The notes under the pieces: model-generated | Seen by the model: the letters and a program-made list of their open reading frames with translations, nothing else | Databases searched by the model: none | Told to the model about the DNA's origin: nothing | Position numbers and translations under genes: made by a program | Source of the DNA: Sequoia sempervirens | Taxonomy: Eukaryota > Streptophyta > Pinopsida > Cupressales > Cupressaceae | Length of the DNA: 64,000 bases | Assembly (NCBI GenBank): GCA_007258455.2 | Contig: VDFB02000003.1 | Location: 37,141,733-37,205,732, forward strand | Reading direction: 5' to 3' | Shown here: positions 57,171 through 64,000 of the stretch, piece after piece | How positions within the stretch are numbered: position 1 is the first letter of the stretch | Layout of the letters: each line of letters opens with the position of its first letter

Positions 57171-58561
57171 TGTGGAATGAGAATTATTAGTATGGGTCAA
57201 TTACACTTGATCCATGATGAATCGAAGCATAATTTAGCCACTAAACCTCAATCTCAAACAAGATCATTCAATTTAAAAATAAACTAAACATTTATTAAAA
57301 TGAAGCATTCAAAATATAAAACATTGAAATGTCTATTCTACCCCATTTGAAACTTATCATGTTTTGGAATTGGTGTTGTGTTGATGTGGAACAATGACCC
57401 TTTCCCAATCCCGTGATCAGTGAGCTTGTTTCAATTGATTTTATTGAAGAGAAGCGATGAAACTATTGTGATAAATAGATGAAAACATGATTTATGCTAA
57501 ATTGAACATGATGCAAACTAAATTAACGTGATTTTATGTTAAAATTGATCTAAATATGCAATTTCTAAGCTAGTCTAAGGTAATTCTAAGCTAAAAGATT
57601 CAAACCCTAATTTATAAACAAGCTAAGATGGATGCATGGAAGCCATTAATGGAAGCTTAAAGCTAATATACAACTAAATATGCTAAAATATGCTAAATGT
57701 GAGTAAAGTATTAGTGTGAGTGTGAGTGAATTAAACATCATAAGTTTTCAATTGAAAGATGGATCCATTTGTCTCCAAATAGTGTTTTATTTATAGGAAA
57801 GCAAATGTGAAATAAAGGGTTGAGATCGAAAAGATTAATCAACGGTGAAGGATGGAGGAAATAGGAGGCATGGATCATGGATTCTCATCAATAGGTGAGA
57901 ATGCAAGATGGGATTTAATCAAGGGTTCCCATTTGTTCCAAGCAAACACACTTTTTACTTGCACACATAGGTCACAGTGACTTTTCCAAGAGGTCACAAG
58001 TTTAGCTTGCTCAAGAAGCCAAGTGAGAATATCCCTTTTTCAAATGATTGGAGGAGACAGAATATTCTTTGGAATATTCATGGGTGATGAAATAGATATT
58101 TTGCTAATTAAAACAAAGTTTAATTGTGCAAAAGGGGATGGGAATATTCCCCTTTTGGAGGAAAATTAGATTAATTGTTAATTAAACATAGTTTAATCAT
58201 ACAATTAGGGGTTTTGGAGGAATAAAATGATTTTCATTAAATTAAATGATTTAATAAAAGGGGGAAAGGTGAAAGGACATTTAATTAAATAACTTAGGGT
58301 TATTTAATTAAATAAGATGACTTAGGGAATTAAATTAAATAATTTGATTTATTTAATTTAATGAGATGAAATGCTAATGTGAAAAGGGGGGAATTAACCC
58401 AATTTGATGCATTAGGTTAATAGATGAAATGATGTAATTAATTAATTAGCTAGACTAATTCAATTAATTAAGCAAAAAGAGGATGGGTTAAAAGAGGAAA
58501 TGATGTTAGAATACTTTATTCGAGTGTATGATATCATTTAGGACATTTTTCAGTGTCTACA
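57171..58561 (-). repeat. 5' LTR of element F (1391 bp)
   Basis: It starts TGTGGAATGAG and ends CAGTGTCTACA, is collinear with the left LTR, and carries a minus-strand TATAAAT at 57789-57795. Confidence 0.92.
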
Positions 58562-58566
58562 CAAAG

Positions 58567-59612
58567 CAACACATGAAACCTAGCAGAAAGGTGGCGAATT
58601 CTCAAGTTAATACTCAACTTATTCACCTACAGGTGAACTTGTTTTTTGACAACAATCTGAAGACTTATTCAATCAGCATATGCATAATTCAAATTGTCAC
58701 ATAGAAAAGACTTCTACAGAGTTCAAACTCAAAGGTGTCGCCAATTATAATTCCTATTCCTTCATATTTGGCGTGGTAAAACTTAGTCAATTCCCATTTT
58801 ATGACAATAGGTTCCCATCGATCGAAATGGTGGATGAATCAACTTGGCAGTTTAATACATTAGACAAAGTCAAGCATAGTCTCAATTAAGGTGTCGAACA
58901 ATTCAAGCATATAATTAACAACAAAAACAAATGCAATGCAATGACTTATATCGTGTCTCATTCATTATGATAATCAGTTTGCATTAATAATCATAAGCTA
59001 TTAAATCAGCCTCCATTGACATAGTCAATATTGACCTCCATTTCATAGTCTCTATCGACTACAAAATAGCCTTATAAATTAGTTCTAATAAATAGTAATG
59101 AGCAACTTCTATCGACCTTTATTCTTTTCATGATATATGTGTATATATCAATATTGATCTATGCTCTAATCAATCTCCAAGTATTAGAGACTCGGCTTAA
59201 AATACCTCCTATAATCATGTGTAGTAGGTTTACTACTCTTTACCACTCTCCATAAGCTAACATGATATCTATTCACTTCTTATTACACAAGGTAGTCTAA
59301 TCCCCTAATACTTGTATGCCTCTTTTTATTTTTGCATTTATGTATACAGTAAACTTAGTTTACTTCCTAGCCTTATGTGTTGGAAACACACTATGGCAAG
59401 GCCTCTAAGTTGGCATTCTATGTTGTATAAGCACATTTATGTATATGTGCAAGCCATATTTTTATTACATGCGCCATATAACCATCACTATGTATTCTAG
59501 CAGCATATAGTATATATATATATATATAGAGAGAGAGTATATCTAATATGCATATATATATATATACTAACTCATTGATCATAATTACACATTGCTTGAT
59601 ACCTTGAACATG
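58567..59612. other. Internal region of element E, middle piece
   Basis: This is AT-rich, CTA-rich sequence without recognisable coding potential. The frame 58680-58889 has no known domain. TA and GA microsatellites occupy 59509-59566. Confidence 0.55.
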
Positions 59613-59844
59613 TTATCACGGAATCTAGCAGCGCTCGTTCCACGGATAACCCCCCTATGAAACTTGTCCGTTTCCTAGGATTCGTGAAGTTCAAGTACGC
59701 ATAACGAAGTGATTTTCAAGCCACCTTGAAATGCATTCCAAAGTCTCAAATAGTCAATTCGAGCATTCCCCCATGTTCACCTCGCGAAGACCTTCGAAAC
59801 GAGCTCTTTCGCGAAGTCTCACCGTTCGTACTTAGCGAATTGCG

Positions 59845-60682
59845 AAAAATGCAGTGGCACTGAAAAAGTGCGCTCCTGCTCTGAAAGCCAAAATTTGGCT
59901 AAGTCTGAAAAGTGCAAGGGCGCTAAAATTTAGCGCCCCTGCATGAAAGTGAACGTTTTCCAAAATGTAATAGCTCTGAATTTTAGCGCCACTACACTTT
60001 TTCCTGACACTTAAACTTTTTTGGCCCTGGCACGTTTCTTCATGTTTTTCGCGTCTTTCGTCAATCGTGCCACTTTTTGTGCCTAAATTTATTGCTCGAC
60101 TTGAGTTTGGTTTTCGATTTTCTCTTTTGCTTAAAGGTGTTTTAGTTCGCCATTTTCATTGTTTATGATTTTAGTTCTCCCTCTCTTCATGCTGGGCGAG
60201 TTTTCTTCAAACTGCAAATACGTTTTTTGAGTTTTTCGACATCCCTCTCTAGCGTTTTTCGCGTTTCATCTTTGTAAGTTGTTACCCTTGCTTTCTCTTT
60301 ATTCTCCAATTTCAATGGCAACTCCATGCAGACAAACACTTTGCAAACCTCGAGCGCCATTTTCATTCACCATTACATCCATTTTCCAAAATCATGTCTC
60401 AGATGCAGAAGTGCTAAAATTTAGCGCCCTGACATGTTGAACATGTTGAAATAAATTCTAACTCTGAGAAATGCAGGAGCGCCATTTTTTAGCGCCCCTG
60501 CATAAAGATTGAAATCTCCAAAATGTAAGGGCGCTGAATTTTAGCGCCCTTACACTTTTCACAATCTTTTTCCAGACTTAGTCATTTTTTGTGCAATGGA
60601 GCTGAATTTTAGCACTTTGCACTTTTCTTCCAGACTTAGTCATTTTTTGTGCAATGGAGCTGAATTTTAGCACCTTTACACT
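59845..60682. repeat. Array of GGGCGCTAAAATTTAGCGCCC-type palindromes
   Basis: At least seven hairpin modules share a GCGCT..AATTTTAGCGC core. The clearest are 59886-59900 (AGCCAAAATTTGGCT), 59918-59938, 60404-60434, 60471-60502 and 60524-60554. The last has perfect 12-bp arms (TGTAAGGGCGCT and its complement) around a 7-base loop. Looser copies are at 59966-59996, 60591-60622 and 60649-60680, the last two also forming a 58-bp direct duplication. Confidence 0.88.
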
Positions 60683-61523
60683 TTTGGCAGTTTTTATCTT
60701 AGTCTCTTCAAACTCGCTCTATTTCCATTCCGAACCCCATTTCTTCGCTACTGCATTGTTTTTTGTGCCTAGTTGCTCATTTCACGCTTGCTCAACATCA
60801 TTTCTTGCTTCACGCTTCCCAATGCTACTTTTTTTGCTAACGCTTGTTGATTCACCATCTTTGCAGTTTCTCTCCAGATCTCGTCAAGTGATTCCGAAGG
60901 TGATGTCCTTTGATCGTGGTTCTTCCAAATAAAAAGTTCATGCAGGAGACCAGGAAGAAGTATGAAGACTCCGCGCCCAAGCAAAGAAACATGAAGAAGC
61001 TTCTTGTTCTCCAGTGTTAGACATTTCCGGTGCATCCCATTATGCATCTTGTAAATATTTCTCGACATTTTCGAATATCATTTTGTAAATTGTAATTACA
61101 CCAAGTCCAAAGATGTAATATTTTCAAAACAAATTACACTTTGACTTTGGTCAAAGTTAGGTGAGATCTCCTAAAATCGCTCACCTAACTCTCCCTCTCA
61201 ATCTCTTTCCTTCTTTTGCTCATCCCTCTTTCTATATAATGTGAGGGATTTTCATTGTAATATGATCTTTTAGCCTTTTGCAACGAAGTGCTGCCCTTTT
61301 GTAAGCAAATTTGTGAAACTTTGCGTTCATGCTTTGTGAATGAGATTCGATCAATAAAGAAAAGGATTGCAAGCCAAACTTTGCGTTGGATTCGATACTT
61401 TTGTAAGTTGATCTGATTTGGTAGTGATTAGTTCGAGGAATCTGAAAGACTCTAAGTAGTTGATGTAAACTTTGTGTTACATTTGTTATTTAGATTGCAT
61501 TGTATTTCTTTTATCATTGGTTG

Positions 61524-61690
61524 AATGATCTATAAGACTTTGTGCTTATAATCATTCATGCTCTTGCATGTTCTTGTTGAATAATCTACAAGACTTTGCA
61601 CTTGTAATTATTCATACTCTTGGATACTTTGTCGAAGGATCTACAAGACTTTGTGCTTGTAATCGTTCGTGCTCATTGACACTCTTGTTG
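61524..61690. repeat. Tandem repeat, about 55-bp unit, three copies
   Basis: Units share GATCTACAAGACTTTGTGCT, then TGTAATCATTCATGCTCTTG, and begin near 61524, 61580 and 61635, with a fourth partial start at 61690. Confidence 0.9.
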
Positions 61691-61893
61691 GATGATCTAC
61701 ATACACACTGCTCTATTAAGCTTTTATGCTTACGTGTGTATTAGTATATATATGCATACCAACATATATATATATATTATCTAATAATATGTTGGTTGAT
61801 GATCCATTCTAAATCCGAAGGATCATGACCATGTGTTTATACTTTCACAAACATCATTACAAATATTTATATACATATATACATATCTTATAC

Positions 61894-61953
61894 ATATGTC
61901 ATCATACTCGTATGGACATCCCATTATATCCATCATACGAGTATGTTGACATA
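61894..61953. repeat. Long imperfect inverted repeat
   Basis: ATACTCGTATG (61904-61914) pairs with CATACGAGTAT (61934-61944). After a 2-base mismatch on each side, pairing continues outward through ATGTCA and TGACAT. Confidence 0.82.
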
Positions 61954-63948
61954 TGCATATGTATGCATATATACATATATCCCAATACTCATTCACTCAT
62001 ACAGTCAAGCACAGTAAAATAGGGAAGGTCTCAAAAGCTCAACAGATAAACATCACCCAATAATGCACTCGATAGTAAACAAGGCCTTTACTAATGTAGA
62101 TATTTCAAACTAGGGATGACTTACCTAATTCCCATTTCTATGTCTAGACTCAACCAATCTACTATGGTGTGTGAATGCTCAGATAGTTTACTTTTACCGG
62201 TTACTCGACCAAGATCTTCTCCCGAGTGATACTTCCCCTCTACCTGGAGGAATGGAACATATACTGCAGGGACTAACACATGTACACAATAGTCAATTGT
62301 TCATAGCATATGTAGTATACATAAACATCTCCAAAATTAGAATAATAATAGTAATTCAATAACCTTTCATTCACTTTTATGCAGTATTTCACCATGAATA
62401 ACATCAACTGAGGTAATATCAAATGAGACAACATCAAATGAGATAACATTCATATTGATAACAAGGTACAAGCATAATCTATTCATCTCCAGAATTCACA
62501 TTACATTCATATTTACCCTATGTAGTAATAGTAAATAGTAACTGCTCAACTAGGGTGTAACACAAGAAGCCTCCAAAAGAATATCCCAAAAAGAATAGGA
62601 ACATGAAGAACATCATTGAAGCACAAAGAATTCATAGAAAACTATCAAAATATGTTTGTTATAATGCTATAATAAAGAATCTCCTTTGAAACAAATGATG
62701 ATCAGGATCAAGAAGACAAGAATCTACATGAGTTCCCCCAATGATACTACCTAAATTAGATGGAAAACAAAGGAAAACATCTAGAATTCAAAGATACAAA
62801 TGACACATGAATCTACGTGAGTGACTCTCATGACACTACTCAACCATTCAAGATGCAAGTCAAAAATATAGGTAACAATAGTTTGAAGAACATTGACCAA
62901 GTGAAAATGGAAGGTCGCCTCTAGAAATAGGAATGCAAGAATGTCTATATGGTAAATTCTCCATCTCACCAAAATGCATGGGTAATCAACCACTATATCT
63001 ACCTAGTACATAAGAACAAGAACTAGATACACAAATCACTCCAAAAATAAAATGAAGGAAGTATTATCACCAATAGTAGAAACCTCTCCATAATGTAAAA
63101 AGGGAGAGGAACGACAAGTCCACTTAAACTGTATGAGCATCTGAACGTGCACATGAAAGTACTTGTCATTGAAAAATGTTGTGCAAATAAGACACACATG
63201 CATGAGGCACAAAACTAGGATTCAATACTATCGTGGAAGGAAAAGTCGCTTGAAAAGGGTGTGATGGAAAAAAAAAGGCATTACACAACCCTCCCATGGC
63301 ACTTTATAACATAGTGCGAGTACAAAAGGCACAAACATCATGTACAAAATCCCCAAAATAGATACACCAAAATGGCACTTTATCTCAATGTGTCTACAAA
63401 AGAGAAAGTTCTTGCAAAAGATGCTCAAAATGCCTAAATAGGACATAAAGTTCAAAATACATGTAGCAACCTAAAATAATACATCCCACCTAAACAAAAA
63501 GTTTCTAAGAGCCAAAATGTCCAAGTAATTCACTAGAATGTGAAAACACAAAAAAAAAAGAAAAAAAAGTACCTATAGAAAAAAATGGAAAAAGTGCATG
63601 GATACCTACGAAGAGCTCCAAATGACCTTTCCAATGTTGTTGGAATTGTGAAAAATGAAGAAACTAGTCAAAAATTTTGAGCTCGAGAGTCAAAACAACA
63701 CTTCAAAATTTGGCACGCAATAAAATGTATCACCAATCAAATTTGAGAAAAAAACTAGCACCATTGGATAGTTATCATAACCATCTTTTCAATGATATCT
63801 TGTTTTCCAAATTTCAATGTCCTAGTGAAAATTTATTGTGATTTTCCCAATTTAGCTTAAGTTGCAATAAAAAAAAAAATAGCCCCTAAGGGTTGGGTGT
63901 TGGTCGCCCATGCAACCCTGGGCAGTGAAATTTAAAAAATATAAATAT

Positions 63949-63993
63949 GTGGGGCCTCCCATTGTCGACTTAGTAATAGAAGGGAGGCCCCAC
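63949..63993. repeat. Perfect 12-bp GC-rich inverted repeat
   Basis: GTGGGGCCTCCC at 63949-63960 is complementary to GGGAGGCCCCAC at 63982-63993, with a 21-base loop. Confidence 0.9.
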
Positions 63994-64000
63994 TTGTGCC

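Larger units (their letters stand above)
39618..58566 (-). mobile_element. Element F: 18.94-kb Ogre/Tat-like non-autonomous element with antisense PMD gene
   Basis: Two 1.4-kb LTRs (39623-41038 and 57171-58561) flank a minus-strand internal region, with perfect CAAAG duplications at 39618-39622 and 58562-58566. The polypurine tract sits beside the left LTR and the primer-binding site beside the right LTR, so transcription runs leftwards. On the minus strand there is a long leader, gag with a knuckle, long AT-rich sequence and no RT, RNase H or integrase. A PMD gene lies antisense between gag and the 3' LTR. Antisense extra ORFs near the 3' LTR are reported for Tat/Ogre elements, which fits the primer site. 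A small Copia-type element is nested at 44975-47403. Confidence 0.9.
59613..61700 (+). mobile_element. Block G: probable LTR with palindrome modules
   Basis: Sequence of different composition begins TGTTATCACGG at 59613. It contains an array of GC-rich palindromes (59845-60682), then a TATATAA box at 61233-61239 followed by U5-like text with TTTGCAACGAAG, an AATAAA at 61354 and a 55-bp tandem repeat (61524-61690). The order of upstream repeats, TATA box, then polyadenylation signal is LTR-like. I could not fix the right border or a target duplication, so the end is approximate. The frames at 60654-60932 and 60769-61068 overlap on opposite strands and match nothing I know. Confidence 0.55.
37332..64000 (-). 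mobile_element. Element E: Copia-like non-coding element, right end outside window
   Basis: The left LTR (37332-37669) is followed by internal sequence that resembles the inside of the small element at 44975-47403 (shared stretch with GGGTCCCGACAAACAAGGC, AGGTACCCATG). The internal region appears in pieces 37670-39622, 58562-59612 and about 61.7 kb to 64000, separated by element F and by block G. I see no gag, RT or integrase, so it behaves like a large derivative that depends on enzymes of another element. The right (5') LTR must be beyond 64000; its orientation is inferred from the polypurine tract. Confidence 0.6.
61701..64000. other. Internal region of element E, right piece
   Basis: AT-rich sequence to the window edge. 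TATACATA microsatellites lie at 61745-61775 and 61860-61985. No recognisable coding sequence; frames at 61825-62022, 62171-62362, 62781-62993 and 63228-63455 lack domains. The last 400 bases resemble the interior of element H near 46280-46400. Confidence 0.55.

Noticed and set aside
59845..60682. Palindromes considered as a CRISPR array or rho-independent terminators
   Set aside because: Spacing is irregular, modules vary in arm sequence, and the setting is a plant LTR-like block.

Overview
The window is intergenic DNA of a large, retrotransposon-rich plant genome. It is AT-rich, and I found no intact host gene, tRNA or rRNA. Very long LTRs (up to 4.3 kb), 19-kb elements, deep nesting and a few percent LTR divergence suggest a gymnosperm such as a conifer, but the sequence does not prove this and any large-genome seed plant is possible.

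Layout. (A) 1-5945: the 3' part of a plus-strand Ty3/gypsy chromovirus (Del/Tekay type) with decayed RNase H, integrase and chromodomain, a polypurine tract and a 3.77-kb LTR. (B) From 7960 rightwards: an old plus-strand Ty3/gypsy element with its 5' LTR (split by a LINE-like insert), PBS, leader, gag and protease. Later insertions cut its body into pieces: 7960-13649, 32604-33378, 35877-37331. (C) 13650-32603: a structurally complete 18.95-kb minus-strand Tat-like Ty3/gypsy element. Its gene order is gag, protease, archaeal-type RNase H, RT, degenerate gypsy RNase H, integrase. It carries a 1.33-kb solo LTR (14369-15695) and a 2.5-kb solo LTR (22441-24965). (D) 33379-35876: another 2.5-kb solo LTR of the same family as the one inside C, with a perfect GTTCA target duplication. 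(E) 37332 to beyond 64000: a minus-strand, apparently non-coding, Copia-like element, of which only the left (3') LTR is in the window. (F) 39623-58561, inside E: an 18.94-kb minus-strand Ogre/Tat-like element with CAAAG target duplications and a tRNA-Arg-like PBS. It has gag but no RT or integrase, and it carries an antisense, decayed plant mobile domain (PMD) gene. (H) 44975-47403, inside F: a 2.4-kb Copia-type non-autonomous element with AAGAC duplications and identical-length LTRs. (G) 59613 to about 61.7 kb, inside E: an LTR-like block full of GC-rich palindromes.

Nesting order therefore reads B, then E inside B, F inside E, H inside F, with C and D independently inside B's gag. The most unusual items are the archaeal RNase H placed upstream of RT in C together with loss of catalytic residues in C's own RNase H; the spliced-gene-like module carried antisense in C's LTRs; the CpG-rich GTCTCGCCGA minisatellite in two solo LTRs; the palindrome array in G; and the PMD gene whose stops are mostly TAG, as expected from CAG-to-TAG decay of CHG-methylated DNA.
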